This document shows, piece after piece, positions 32,652 to 42,531 of a stretch of DNA of 64,000 bases. Position numbers and translations under genes: made by a program. The stretch spans positions 23,146 through 87,145 of the forward strand of contig SCUO01000036.1 in NCBI GenBank assembly GCA_004297395.1, in the 5' to 3' direction. The stretch comes from Chloroflexota bacterium (lineage in GTDB: Bacteria; Chloroflexota; Limnocylindria; Limnocylindrales; CSP1-4). The notes beneath the pieces were generated by a model, which searched no databases, was not told where the DNA came from, and was given only the letters and a program-made list of their open reading frames with translations. Within the stretch, counting starts at the first letter, position 1. Each line of letters begins with the position of its first letter.

Positions 32652-35600
32652 CTAGGGGTTCGTGATGATCGGGAAGGGGGTCGCGTTGACCCATGCGGAC
32701 GAGCCGACACCGTTGTTGGCCCGGATCCGGAAGTAGTAGGTGGTCGCCTTGCTGAGGTTGCCGATGGTGGCCGTGACCGCATTGGACGCGACCGAGGTGT
32801 TCACGACGCCGGTGGTGAAGGTCGGGTTCGTCGCCCGCTGGATCGTGAAGCCGGTCTCGTTCGTCGCGTTGTCGGTCCAGGTGAGGGCGACTGCGCGCTT
32901 GTTGCCCTGATTCGCGCCGTTGACCGCCGTCAGGTTGGACGGGGCCGCCGGGAGCGGATCTGAAGCCGCCGTGCTGGCGACCAGCGAGTAGGCGGACAGC
33001 GTTGGAACTCCGCCGAACAGGTTGACGGCCGCGACTCGATACTCGTACTGGGTCGCGGGCTGGATGGTCGTGTCGGTGAACGTGACATTGCCGGTGTTGG
33101 TCCGGAGCGGTGCCACCGCAATCCGGGCGAACTCCCCGACGCCGAGGACGCGTCGTTCGATGACGAAGCCGCCCTCGTCGGTGGCGTTGTCACGCCACGT
33201 CAGTCGGGCCTGGGGGCCAGCCTGCAGCGTGGCGGTGAGGAGGCTCGGTGCCAGCGGCGCCGCCGTCGGCGGCGGCCCGACCGGGGCCGGATCCGAGAAG
33301 GACCGGGCTGTGACACTCGGGTACGCGCCACCGTAACCCACGGTGTTCTGCGCCACGACGCGGTACAGGTACGCCGTGTTCACGTTCGAGCCACCGTCGC
33401 GAAGACTGCGCGGCTCATGGAGATTGGGCGCCGTCAACGGCGACTGGAGCGTCCCCGCATTCGTCCAGGTAAGGCCGTTCGTGGTCCGCTGCAGGAGGAA
33501 CGACGTCTCGGTGATCGAGTTGTCGCTCCAGGCAATGACGAACCGTTGGTTGTTGCCCACTCCGGTGATCGTGGCCGACAGTCCGTCCGCCTCGAGCGGC
33601 GGGACCGCGACCAGCACCGGCCGCATCATGTCCATCTCTTCGTGGCTCAGGATGTGGCAGTGATACACGTACTCCCAACCGAAGTTGACGAGTGCGTTCA
33701 GGATCGTGGTCTCGGTCCCGTCAGGAGCCATGATCAGCCCCATCGGATCGAGGTTCGCGTTGTCGGGCATCATCGGGCTCAGGTTCCGGACACTGTTCGG
33801 CACCTCGAACGGCAGGGTCGGGATGATCGGTCGCAGGGCGACGTAGGTGTCCTGCAGCGGGTTCATCCGGACCGTGTCCTTCCAGCCGAGCTCGTTCGGC
33901 TCGGTCGGGCTGATGATGTTGTCCCAGGCCACCCGGTTGAGGACCTGGACGTCGTACAGGTGGAAGTGGATCGGGTGGGTATCCACGCCGTTGTGGGTGA
34001 TCTTCCAGATCTGCGTCCCGTCGCTGCCATCCGAGATGGCGGTGACGTTGAGGTCGCCCTCCGGCAGGTTCGTGGCGTCGATCACCTCGGTGGGTGGCGC
34101 GACGTACGGGTAGAGGTAGATGTTCTGCAGGGCGGGCGTCGCCGGCACGGCCTCGAGACCGAGGTTGGCCGTCATCCGTCCGAACTCGTCGAAGGCGGAC
34201 GAGTTCATCTCGTCGTGGATGGCCTTCGGCTGGAGTGGGATCTTCAGCTGCGGGTTGCTCGCCAGCAGGTTGTCGAACCTGAACAGATCACCGCCCTGCT
34301 GGTTGATCCGCGCCATGCCGTCGCACCGGTTGGTGCCGTTCGGATCGGAGCAGTCACTGGCTGCGCTGAACGACGTGCCGTAGGCCGAGTTGTAGGCAGC
34401 CTGACCGACGATGATCGGGTGCTGCCCTTCCTCGAACACGCCACTGCCGTCCGCGTGGTGCCTGAACGCCGCATTGAGCGCCGACAGGTTGAATGCGGGA
34501 GCGGCCGTCACGTCGGCGACCCTGACCTGCATGATGGTCCGGGTGTTCGGGCCGTAGCCGGGCAGGGTCAGCCCGTCCGGTCCGCCGGTGTAGTAGTCGT
34601 ACTGCGGAACCCGGGCGGGGAACGCCGCGGGAGCGTCGTTGTAGAGGATCAGCGTCTTGCCCGCGAACTTCGAGAAGTCGACGATCACGTCCGCCCGCTC
34701 GGCGGGCGCGAGGAGCAGCGAGTGCTTGTCCACGTTGCCGACGTCGAATCGCGTCGGGTCGGTGATCCAGGTCGTGACCTGCTGGCCGTCGATGACGACC
34801 GGGGCGGGTAGGAACCCACCCTCCGTACCGATCTGGACCCAGTCCGGACCGGCCGGGCTCTGCGTCGTGTCGACCGTCGGGAAGACAACCGGGTCGGTTT
34901 GCGCGGCGGCTACTTCGGCCGCATTGAGCGCGACCTCGGTGTCGTCCGTTGGGTCAGATGGCGTTCCATTGTCGTCGGCGATGTACCACTGGAGATTCCA
35001 GAAACGGTCATTCGCGGCGTTGAGGACCCGGAACCGGTACGACTGCGGCTGCAGCGAGGTGGTCGGGTACGCCGTGCCGTTGACGATCGGCGTGTCGTTG
35101 AACTGCTCCATCCCGGCCGAGATGTTCGGCGTGCCCGGGATCTGGGCCGGCTCGCAGAACGGGTCTTCCTGGTACTGCCACGTCGCGGGGTCGTCCAGGT
35201 CACACGCAGGGTCGTAGTACGGGTTGGCGATCGGCGGGAATTGGGGCGTGGCCGGCGGCCAGAAGAACGGGCCGTACATCCAGCGGCCGTAGGCGCTCAT
35301 CCCGGACGGGTCGCCCGGGTTCTGCGCCGGCATGTAGACGTGGTGGTACCAGAGGTTGCCCTCGCCGCCCCAGCGACCGGTATCCCATGTCGGGTCCTGC
35401 TCGAGAAGCTGGCCCGTCGACGGGACGAACGTCCGGTCCTGGATGATGAGCGGGATCTGGTCGGCCGGGATGGTCCCGTTGGCAACCAGCTTCTGCTCGG
35501 TCGGGTCGGTGATCAGGTAGCCGGCAGCCTCGCCGGCGTAGACGTTGAGGCGGGTGATCCCCCACGCATGGTCGTGGTAGAACATCAGCCGCGCCGACTG

Positions 35601-37895
35601 CTGGTTCGTGTAGTAGAAGGTCTGGCACCCGTCACCGGCGGCCGAGCAGTCCGGCACGTTCGCCGGCCTGCCCCCGCCGATCATGTCGGGCACGTTCTGG
35701 ACCGCGACCCCCTGCGGCCACGGCGTGTTCTCGTTGGCGGGCGTGATCCACTGGTGCGGCGTGCCGTCGCTGATCCACGGCGTCACTCCACCGTGGAGGT
35801 GGAGCGTCGCCCGGTTGTCCTTGAAGCACCCGATCGGCTTCGGGTACTCGGTGCATTCCGGATTTCGGATCTCGTCGGTGACGGTGCCCTCATCCATCGG
35901 CATGTCCATGGCCATGGGGCCCATGCCCGAGCCCATGATGGTCGAGTCGACCGGCAGGAACAGGTCGCCCGCGGCGCCTGTCGGGAGCAGGTTGTAGAAG
36001 ACGATCCGGACCGCCTTGTCCTTCGTCGCGACGATCGTCGGGCCGAGGTAGTGCGGCGCAGTGACGCCCATGGCCTGCGTGCCATCGGGCATCAGCGCCG
36101 GGACGGATGTGCCGTCCAGCAGGTCATTGCTGAGGGCCACGCCGCTGCCGTCGGTGGTCAGCTGCACGTACTCACGGAGCAGCGTACCGGCGGCGGGCAG
36201 GCTCGAGCTCATCCGCTCCCGGTGCTGGATCACCGCGATGACGTAGTAGTCGGCGTTCGCGAAGGTCGTCGTGTCGGGCACGGCGACGGGGATGTACTGG
36301 CCGAGGTTGTTCGCGTTGCCCGCGCCGAGACCGGGCAGCGTGTCCTGGAACTTCTTGATGCCGCCAGGGGTCAGGTAGCCTGAGCCGCCGGTCAGCAGGT
36401 TCAGCTGGGTGATCGCGCCGACATCGGTCGTGGCCGTCGCCGTCGCGCCGGTCCCACCGCCGCCGAACGTGATATCGGGGGCCGAGGTGTAGCCCGCCCC
36501 GAAGGTGTCGAGGATGACCGCCTGGACCTTGAGGGTCGCCGTGCCCTCCGCTGCGGTGAACGGATCGAGGCCGTGCGCGACCGGGTCGAACTGCGACCCG
36601 TCGCGGATGACCACGGCGGGGGCCGTCGCGTACCCGGAGCCCGGGGAGTCAACGACGACGCCGGTGACGGTCAGGAAGTCCGTGTCAGCGGTCAGGTTGC
36701 AGTCCGGATACGGGGCAGCACAGACAGCGTGGCCCGTCGCCTTGACACCGCTCGGGTCGTCCGGCAGGTCGAAGTCGACGGTCGGGAACTTGTAGCCGGT
36801 CCCTTCGGCCACGATGCTGACCGCGTCCACGCCACCGAGGACGTGCGCGGTCGCGTCAGTGGTCGCTCCGCCCCCGCTGATCGTGACGGTCGGGGCCGTG
36901 TAGCCACCGCCCTCCGCCGTGACGTCGACAGAGGTGACGGCACCGGATGCCTGGACGAACGCCTCTGCGGTCGCCCCGTCGGCGGCCGGGTTGGAGCTCG
37001 AGATGGTCACCGACGGCTGCGACGTGTAGCCGCTGCCGGGATCGGTGATCGTCAGGCCGGTCACCGCACCGTTGGCCCCGACCGTGGCCGTAGCGGTGGC
37101 CCCGCCGCCCGCTGGCGTGCCGGGGGGGAGGATGGTCGCCGCGAACGAATAGGTTCGTGGGCCGGCAAGGACGGGGAACTCGGTCCCACCGACGACGAAC
37201 GTCCCGGTCGTGGGCGGAGCCGCCGGCGACGGGTAGTACACGCCATCCGTCCCGGCGTTGATGTCGAGCGGGATACCCTGGCCGTAGAAGGCGATGAGAT
37301 CGCCCGCCAGCACGTCGACGGGTGCCGCCGGAATCCAGACCTCGACCTGGTCGACGCCGGCGACGGCCGGCGGCGGGACGGTCAGGAGGCCACTGTCGAA
37401 GACGACCTCGTACTCATTCGTGGTCGCGGTCGCCCGCAGGACGTAGGCGTGGAACTGGTTGCCCTCCGACACGAGCGCCGGATTGCCGACGGTCTGGTTC
37501 CATGTCCGGAAGTCCTGCAGCGTCCCGGCGACCAACGGCGTCGGGAGGACGACGAGCACCTGGCCCAGGCCCGGATTGCCGGATCCCGTGGTAACGAAGG
37601 TGTCGTCGCTCGCATACGTTCTGGCCTGGAGCGGGTTGCCGATCGTGACCGACGCGATCGGCGCCGGATCGATCGTGACGCTGACGTCGGGGAGCGTCTG
37701 CGGGCTGTTCGCCCAGTTCGGGTATGGCCCGAAGTAGTGGGGGACCTTGGTCTCGTCGGTCGCGCTGATTGGCGCCGACGCGACGATTGGCGCGGCGACC
37801 GAGTTGCCAGCGGGCCGGCTCAGTGCGATTGCGGGGGCCGCGGCGGCCTGGCAGATGGCCAGGGCCATCAGCAGCGCCCCCAGTCTCCTTGTCAT
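32652..37895 (-). CDS. Giant multicopper oxidase with N-terminal beta repeats and C-terminal fibronectin III domains
   Basis: 1,747 residues, roughly three times the usual size. A Sec signal (TRRLGALLMALAICQAAAAPAIA) leads into a 230-residue beta region. At about 280-510 there are five or so repeats around GSGYTSQPSVTISSS, EGGGYTAPTVTISGGG and GAGYTSAPDITFGGG. The oxidase core (about 650-1425) has LHLHGG (about 700), FYHDHAWGITRLNVYAGEAAGY (about 775), HPIHFH (about 1307) and YHCHILSHEEMDMMRP (about 1415), so all copper motifs are present. Three fibronectin type III domains (about 1435-1747) close it. An exported enzyme bound to the cell surface or matrix is likely. The ATG at 37895 has AGGGGAG seven bases upstream; ATG at 37913 is an alternative. 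Confidence 0.9.
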   Translation of the reverse strand: MTRRLGALLMALAICQAAAAPAIALSRPAGNSVAAPIVASAPISATDETKVPHYFGPYPNWANSPQTLPDVSVTIDPAPIASVTIGNPLQARTYASDDTFVTTGSGNPGLGQVLVVLPTPLVAGTLQDFRTWNQTVGNPALVSEGNQFHAYVLRATATTNEYEVVFDSGLLTVPPPAVAGVDQVEVWIPAAPVDVLAGDLIAFYGQGIPLDINAGTDGVYYPSPAAPPTTGTFVVGGTEFPVLAGPRTYSFAATILPPGTPAGGGATATATVGANGAVTGLTITDPGSGYTSQPSVTISSSNPAADGATAEAFVQASGAVTSVDVTAEGGGYTAPTVTISGGGATTDATAHVLGGVDAVSIVAEGTGYKFPTVDFDLPDDPSGVKATGHAVCAAPYPDCNLTADTDFLTVTGVVVDSPGSGYATAPAVVIRDGSQFDPVAHGLDPFTAAEGTATLKVQAVILDTFGAGYTSAPDITFGGGGTGATATATTDVGAITQLNLLTGGSGYLTPGGIKKFQDTLPGLGAGNANNLGQYIPVAVPDTTTFANADYYVIAVIQHRERMSSSLPAAGTLLREYVQLTTDGSGVALSNDLLDGTSVPALMPDGTQAMGVTAPHYLGPTIVATKDKAVRIVFYNLLPTGAAGDLFLPVDSTIMGSGMGPMAMDMPMDEGTVTDEIRNPECTEYPKPIGCFKDNRATLHLHGGVTPWISDGTPHQWITPANENTPWPQGVAVQNVPDMIGGGRPANVPDCSAAGDGCQTFYYTNQQSARLMFYHDHAWGITRLNVYAGEAAGYLITDPTEQKLVANGTIPADQIPLIIQDRTFVPSTGQLLEQDPTWDTGRWGGEGNLWYHHVYMPAQNPGDPSGMSAYGRWMYGPFFWPPATPQFPPIANPYYDPACDLDDPATWQYQEDPFCEPAQIPGTPNISAGMEQFNDTPIVNGTAYPTTSLQPQSYRFRVLNAANDRFWNLQWYIADDNGTPSDPTDDTEVALNAAEVAAAQTDPVVFPTVDTTQSPAGPDWVQIGTEGGFLPAPVVIDGQQVTTWITDPTRFDVGNVDKHSLLLAPAERADVIVDFSKFAGKTLILYNDAPAAFPARVPQYDYYTGGPDGLTLPGYGPNTRTIMQVRVADVTAAPAFNLSALNAAFRHHADGSGVFEEGQHPIIVGQAAYNSAYGTSFSAASDCSDPNGTNRCDGMARINQQGGDLFRFDNLLASNPQLKIPLQPKAIHDEMNSSAFDEFGRMTANLGLEAVPATPALQNIYLYPYVAPPTEVIDATNLPEGDLNVTAISDGSDGTQIWKITHNGVDTHPIHFHLYDVQVLNRVAWDNIISPTEPNELGWKDTVRMNPLQDTYVALRPIIPTLPFEVPNSVRNLSPMMPDNANLDPMGLIMAPDGTETTILNALVNFGWEYVYHCHILSHEEMDMMRPVLVAVPPLEADGLSATITGVGNNQRFVIAWSDNSITETSFLLQRTTNGLTWTNAGTLQSPLTAPNLHEPRSLRDGGSNVNTAYLYRVVAQNTVGYGGAYPSVTARSFSDPAPVGPPPTAAPLAPSLLTATLQAGPQARLTWRDNATDEGGFVIERRVLGVGEFARIAVAPLRTNTGNVTFTDTTIQPATQYEYRVAAVNLFGGVPTLSAYSLVASTAASDPLPAAPSNLTAVNGANQGNKRAVALTWTDNATNETGFTIQRATNPTFTTGVVNTSVASNAVTATIGNLSKATTYYFRIRANNGVGSSAWVNATPFPIITNP

Positions 37896-38148
37896 TTCCT
37901 CGCTCCCCTTCATGGGTTCGGCTGGGCACCTGCGCGACACCCCCTGGGGCGGCGGGTCGCAACGACAGGCACACGTGCCCGTTGTCCCGGACCCTAGGGA
38001 TGCCGGCTTTCGCGGCCATCGGGGGGATGCCCCGACGTCATCACGGAACCCGGTCCGCGGAGGATCACGGAGGGCGCGGCGAAACGGCACCCTCGAATCC
38101 GTACCTCGGTCCGTACCGGGCTCGGTCATCGGACGCGGCACCTGCGCA

Positions 38149-38154
38149 TACCAT
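38149..38154 (+). promoter_or_regulatory. -10 hexamer of a leaderless promoter (PH-like gene)
   Basis: TACCAT is followed by six bases and the ATG at 38161, with no Shine-Dalgarno sequence. The same hexamer and spacing occur on the minus strand before the ATG at 46328. Confidence 0.5.
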
Positions 38155-38160
38155 CCGTCC

Positions 38161-38676
38161 ATGCACAAGCCGGAACCCCGTACCGGCCGCCAGGTCGCGC
38201 GCGTGCCAGGCTCCCTCGACGACCCCGACTCGGATGTCCAGGACGGGTTCGACCGGCTCGACACCGACGAGGCTGCCGCAGCCGACGTCCGCGTGCGGTA
38301 TCGCGAGCACGGCCTCGAGCCGATCGCGCCAGGCGATTGCATCGCCGCACGGCTGGACGAGGATGAGCACCTCCTGGCCGTCGTGCCCGCGGTGGTGATG
38401 GTTCGGCGGCTGGCCAGGCCCGGCGAGGACGAGCAGCTTCGCGGCGATCTCTACGTCACGTCGAGGCGCCTGCTGCACGTGAGCCTGTTCAACCGGACGA
38501 TCGAGCTCGACGAGATCGAGGACGCGGCCCTCTCGGGCACGAACGTCCTGCTGTTGCTTCGAGGCGGGCTCGGGGTGGTCCTCCGCACGTCGAGCCCGAG
38601 GCTGGTCCGGGCGAGGATCGCCGTCGCCAGGGCAGCCCGCGGTGCGCCGGCCGGCGAGGACGTGAGGGCGCCCTGA
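38161..38676 (+). CDS. PH/GRAM-like domain protein, uncharacterised
   Basis: 171 residues. An acidic, probably disordered N-terminus (DDPDSDVQDGFDRLDTDEAAAADV) precedes a domain from about residue 50 with the look of a bacterial PH or GRAM fold: a first strand pair (DEHLLAVVPAVVMVRRL), then LRGDLYVTSRRLLHVSLFNRTIELDEIEDAAL and VLLLLRGGLGVVLRTSSPRLVRARI with a final helix. No signal peptide or membrane helix is seen. Start: ATG six bases after a TACCAT hexamer. It is convergent with the response-regulator gene and divergent from the giant oxidase. The function is unknown; membrane-lipid or protein binding would fit the fold. Confidence 0.65.
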   Translation: MHKPEPRTGRQVARVPGSLDDPDSDVQDGFDRLDTDEAAAADVRVRYREHGLEPIAPGDCIAARLDEDEHLLAVVPAVVMVRRLARPGEDEQLRGDLYVTSRRLLHVSLFNRTIELDEIEDAALSGTNVLLLLRGGLGVVLRTSSPRLVRARIAVARAARGAPAGEDVRAP

Positions 38677-38703
38677 CGAGCTGGGATTCGGGCCCGCCCC
38701 CGA

Positions 38704-39381
38704 TCAGGTGAACGAGCGGTAGAGCCTGCCGGCCTCGCGGCGATTGTCGACGTTCAGCTTCCGGAGCACGTTGCTGACGTGCGTCTCCACGGTCCGCTGG
38801 GACAGGGTCAGTCGCTTCGCGATCTCGCGATCCGTGTAGCCCTCGGCGACGAGCCGGAGGACCTCGGTCTCACGCGGGCTGATCTCGTTGCCGGCGGCCC
38901 CGATCGGGGTCGGAGCCCGCCGCGACCGCTCGGCCAGGTTGCGGACGAGGCGAGCCGCCATCTGGCGGGGCACGACGAGGTCGCCACGGTGGGCGCCTCG
39001 GACGGCTCGCACGAGGGCCTCCGGGGCGACATCCTTCGTCAGGAACCCGGCGGCGCCATTGCCGACGGCATCGGCGACGTCGGCATCGTCCGTCGAGACC
39101 GTGAGCATGACGATGCGGGTCGCCGGGATCCTCGGCGCGAGCTCCCTGACAAGATCGACGCCATTCATGCCGGGCAGGCCGATGTCGACGAGCATGACAT
39201 CCGGACGCAGCTGCGGCGCAAGGCTGAGCGCATCCTCCGCGGTGGCCGCCTCGCCCACGACCTCGATGCCGGGCTTGCCGAGAGCCTGCCGGATCGCGAG
39301 CCGGACGAGCGAATGATCGTCAACGAGCATGACCCGGATCGGGCCCGTGGGCGCCCCGGCGATCGGCTGACGAGACTGCAT
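38704..39381 (-). CDS. NarL/FixJ-family response regulator
   Basis: 225 residues. The receiver domain (about 15-135) has the acidic pair and phosphoacceptor (RVMLVDDHSLV, then VMLVDIGLPGMNG with the Asp at about 68) and Lys in FLTKDVAPEALV. The C-terminal LuxR-type HTH (about 160-220) reads ISPRETEVLRLVAEGYTDREIAKRLTLSQRTVETHVSNVLRKL. The ATG follows the stop of the kinase gene by one base, so the pair is translationally coupled. Its targets are unknown. The adjacent copper/oxidase genes are candidates by position only. Confidence 0.94.
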   Translation of the reverse strand: MQSRQPIAGAPTGPIRVMLVDDHSLVRLAIRQALGKPGIEVVGEAATAEDALSLAPQLRPDVMLVDIGLPGMNGVDLVRELAPRIPATRIVMLTVSTDDADVADAVGNGAAGFLTKDVAPEALVRAVRGAHRGDLVVPRQMAARLVRNLAERSRRAPTPIGAAGNEISPRETEVLRLVAEGYTDREIAKRLTLSQRTVETHVSNVLRKLNVDNRREAGRLYRSFT

Positions 39382-39382
39382 G

Positions 39383-40915
39383 TCAGGCTCGGCCGCCCAC
39401 CGGCGAAGCTGGGTTGGCTGCACCGCCGATCGGGGCAACGACGAGGATCTCCGTTCCGTGGCCGGGAACGGAGTTGATCGTGAGCCGACCACCGACGAGG
39501 GCCGCTCGCTCCCGCATGGCCGACAGTCCGAAGCCGGCGTCCGCGACAGAAGCCGGGTCGAAGCCGATGCCATCGTCGGCCACCGTGAGGAGCACCTCAC
39601 CGCGGTAATGCTCAACCCGGACGGTGACACTCGACGCGCCGGCGTGGCGACGGACGTTGGCCAATGCCTCCTGGGCGATCCGCAGGAGCTCGGCCTGCGT
39701 CCGGGCCGGCAGGGCGGGCAGATCCGGCCGACAGTCGAACTCCACCCGGAGCCCGAACCGATCGGCGTGGTCTTCCAGATAGCGACTGAGGAGCGGCCCG
39801 AAGTGGGGCGACGTGTCAGCCGAGATCCGGATCGCGAGCACCGCCTGTCGAGCCTCGCTGAGCCCGAGCTCGACGGCCTCCGTCGCCTCTCGGGCGAGTG
39901 CCTGGGCATCCGCGGACAGGTGGCTCTCGGCCGTCAGCCTGGCCAGCTTGAGCTTGGCCAGCCACAGCGCCTGGGCGAGCCCGTCGTGCAACTCCCGTGA
40001 CAGCCTGGTGCGCTCGTCGATCGCTGCCCGATCGACCTCGGCCGCGCGCATGGCCTCGAGGGCCACGTTCGCTCCCCGGAGGGCCCGCATGATCGCCGAG
40101 GCCTCGGCCTCGATGGCGAGGAGCAGCACGATGTCGAACCCGAGCCGGAGGACGTCGGCGCTCGTGACCGGCCCGGGATGGGTTCCGGGGAAGACGGCGG
40201 CGTGGAGCTGGGCGAATGCCGCGAGGATGAGCCCAAACGCGATGTAGCGATCGCCGATCGAGCCGTCCCGGCGCCAGAGCAGTCGGGTGAGCCAGGCCCC
40301 AATCCCGTACAGGACGGCCCCGAGGAGGTGCAGGCCAACCCCGAAGGGCGTCATGCGTGGCGCGACCTGGTCGCCGGTCGGGCCGTCGACGAGCGCAGGC
40401 AGCGGAGCATTGGCCTCGACGAGGAAGATGAGGGCCAGGACCGCGAGCCCCACCACCAGCACGAGCGTGCGGGGATGCGCCGGCGACCGACCTCGCAGCG
40501 AGGCGACGCCGCCGGCCACGATCAGGGCCCCGCCCAGGAGACGCGCCCAGGCGAAGATGTGGAGATGCTCCGGGCCGGGCTCGACCGTGGACAGCGTGGA
40601 GTCGCCATGGGTGACGATCGTCCCCACGACGCCGCCCAGGTTGCCCAGGGCGATCGCGAGGAACGCGGCGGCTTGATACACCGCGAACGCATCGTGACGC
40701 TCGCGGAAGCGGATCCATGCCAAGCCGGCGACCGTCATGGTGACCACCATCGCGATCGTGTCGAGCGTCAGGTCCAGCGCGGGAGCCACGACCCGGAGCG
40801 CCGGATTCGGCGGGGCGAACGCCATGATCGACAGCGCCGTAAGGCCCAGGGTGGTCCCGAGGAAGACCTTGTCAACTGGATCCAGCCCACGACGTGGAAT
40901 GGCGATGTCGGTCAT
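39383..40915 (-). CDS. Membrane sensor histidine kinase of the NarL (HisKA_3) class
   Basis: 510 residues. The N-terminal 280 residues contain seven or eight predicted membrane helices with little extracytoplasmic sequence, suggesting a membrane-embedded sensor. HisKA_3 follows with the phosphoacceptor His in LSRELHDGLAQALWLAKLKL (about 320). The ATPase domain has ANVRRHAGASSVTV (N box), DDGIGFDP (G1) and GFGLSAMRERAALVGGRL (G2). Three His/Glu-containing loops (for example EPGPEHLHIFAW) might bind a metal or haem, but that is speculative. The gene precedes its response regulator by one base and forms a standard two-component pair with it. Confidence 0.92.
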   Translation of the reverse strand: MTDIAIPRRGLDPVDKVFLGTTLGLTALSIMAFAPPNPALRVVAPALDLTLDTIAMVVTMTVAGLAWIRFRERHDAFAVYQAAAFLAIALGNLGGVVGTIVTHGDSTLSTVEPGPEHLHIFAWARLLGGALIVAGGVASLRGRSPAHPRTLVLVVGLAVLALIFLVEANAPLPALVDGPTGDQVAPRMTPFGVGLHLLGAVLYGIGAWLTRLLWRRDGSIGDRYIAFGLILAAFAQLHAAVFPGTHPGPVTSADVLRLGFDIVLLLAIEAEASAIMRALRGANVALEAMRAAEVDRAAIDERTRLSRELHDGLAQALWLAKLKLARLTAESHLSADAQALAREATEAVELGLSEARQAVLAIRISADTSPHFGPLLSRYLEDHADRFGLRVEFDCRPDLPALPARTQAELLRIAQEALANVRRHAGASSVTVRVEHYRGEVLLTVADDGIGFDPASVADAGFGLSAMRERAALVGGRLTINSVPGHGTEILVVAPIGGAANPASPVGGRA

Positions 40916-41096
40916 CAGTGCTCAGGCGGGCTCGAGGGGCGACAGAGGGCGAACGTAGCGGGACAGCAGGCGCCGCCAGCAGAGCCGTTCGGCCCGTCGT
41001 GCCACGATCGTTTGCACTGTCACCGGAAGGCGCCGCCGCGGGCTCAGCCGCGTGGCTCGTCCACTCCAGGATCCAGGTTGCCGCCGAGTGCTGTGC

Positions 41097-42530
41097 TCAG
41101 CCGCAGAAGCGGACGACCGCGTCGTACAGGACCGGCAGGCCCCAGCGGAGCGCCTCGAGGCCGACCCGTTCGTCAACCCCGTGGTAGCGCTCGAGGAACG
41201 ATTCCGCCGGGTCAACGCGAAGGGGTGAGAAGCCGTACGCAGGGACGCCCATGCGGTCGAGGTGCTTGGCGTCGGTCGCGAAGGGCGCCATGACCGGCAG
41301 GGGGACGGCATCGGGATCGTGGTCCACGATCGCCCGGGCGAGCACCCGGTAGAGCTCGGAATCCACGACGGCCACAACCGGCGGGGCGACGATCGTGAGC
41401 TCGATGTCGCAGGCCGCCGCCAGCTCCGGGCCGAGGCGATCGATGACCTCGACGCGCATCGCCGGCTCGTCCGTGCCCGGCAACAGCCGGCAGTCGAGCT
41501 CCACGGTGGCCTCGCCGGGAATGACGTTGTACTTGACCCCCGCGTGGATCACGTTCGGCGAGATCGTGTCCCGGACGAGGGCCCGGGCGGCCCGGGCGTA
41601 GACCGGCTCGCAGAGGCGGTCGATCGCCGCCTCGGTCCGGCCTGGATCGCCGCCGGCCAGCGCCCGGAGGAGCGTCGCGGCCTCGCCGTCGACGGCGTCG
41701 GCGGCCGCTTCGAAGAACGCCGCCATGATCGGGGTAAGGCGCGGAGCCCCCGGCGCGGCCAGCCGCCGAATCGCCGCGGCAGCCAGGACGGCGGCGTTGT
41801 CCGGTCGGGGCATGGACCCGTGGCCCCACGTTCCCCGGAAGGTCAGGCGGTAGACGGCGTAGCCCTTCTCGGCGACCTGGATGGGATAGAGCCGGCGGCC
41901 GCCGATGGCCAGGCTGACGCCGCCGGCCTCGTTGATGGCGCCGGCCGCCCGGAGGTGCTCGGGATGGTGGTCCACCAGCCAGCCGGCGCCCTCCCTCCCG
42001 CCCGCCTCCTCAGCGGCGGTAACCGCGAGGAGGACGTCGCGACGAAGCCCGGGGATGGGATCGCGGTCCGGGTCAAGCCCGGCTGCGGCGGCCGATTCGG
42101 CGAGCAGCCGGACGACCTCGATCTCCATCGCCACGAGGTTCTTCATGTCCACCGCGCCTCGACCGTAGACGTAGCCGTCGGCGATGTCCGCCGCGAACGG
42201 GTCATGGGTCCAGCGGTCGGGCGGCGCGGGCACGACGTCGAGATGAGACAGGAGGAGCAGCGGCTCACCGCCCGAGCCATCACCCCGGAGGCGGGCCACG
42301 ACGGAGCCCCGGCCCGGGACCGGCTCGTAGATCGTCGACGGGATGCCGCTCTCGGCGAGCATGGCCGCGATCGCCCGGGCGGCGTCCAGCTCCGGGCCCG
42401 GCGGGTCGGGCGGGTTGATGGACGGGATCCGGATCAACGTCCGGAGCGTCTCGACGAGGCGCTCGTGGGCCTCCGTCCAGCGGGTCGCCGGCAGCGCGTC
42501 GCACGGTCGGGCGCCGGTGCGGGAGGGCAC
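41097..42530 (-). CDS. M20-family metallopeptidase / deacylase
   Basis: 477 residues. Zinc-dependent amidohydrolase fold: the first metal ligand is in LLLLSHLDVVPA, the bridging Asp in YGRGAVDMKNLVAME, the catalytic Glu pair in TAAEEAGG, and a late His in FATDAKHLDRMG. The insertion/dimerisation domain (about 215-360) starts at GYAVYRLTFRGTWGHGSMP, with the His-Gly of the lid. It cleaves N-acyl amino acids or dipeptides. The GTG start follows the stop of the small membrane-protein gene by one base, so this is the third gene of the ilvD unit. The substrate is unresolved. Confidence 0.88.
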   Translation of the reverse strand: MPSRTGARPCDALPATRWTEAHERLVETLRTLIRIPSINPPDPPGPELDAARAIAAMLAESGIPSTIYEPVPGRGSVVARLRGDGSGGEPLLLLSHLDVVPAPPDRWTHDPFAADIADGYVYGRGAVDMKNLVAMEIEVVRLLAESAAAAGLDPDRDPIPGLRRDVLLAVTAAEEAGGREGAGWLVDHHPEHLRAAGAINEAGGVSLAIGGRRLYPIQVAEKGYAVYRLTFRGTWGHGSMPRPDNAAVLAAAAIRRLAAPGAPRLTPIMAAFFEAAADAVDGEAATLLRALAGGDPGRTEAAIDRLCEPVYARAARALVRDTISPNVIHAGVKYNVIPGEATVELDCRLLPGTDEPAMRVEVIDRLGPELAAACDIELTIVAPPVVAVVDSELYRVLARAIVDHDPDAVPLPVMAPFATDAKHLDRMGVPAYGFSPLRVDPAESFLERYHGVDERVGLEALRWGLPVLYDAVVRFCG

Positions 42531-42531
42531 G

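Noticed and set aside
37896..38342. Longer N-terminus for the giant multicopper oxidase
   Set aside because: The extra residues are low complexity and would bury the signal peptide. AGGGGAG before 37895 gives a sound start.
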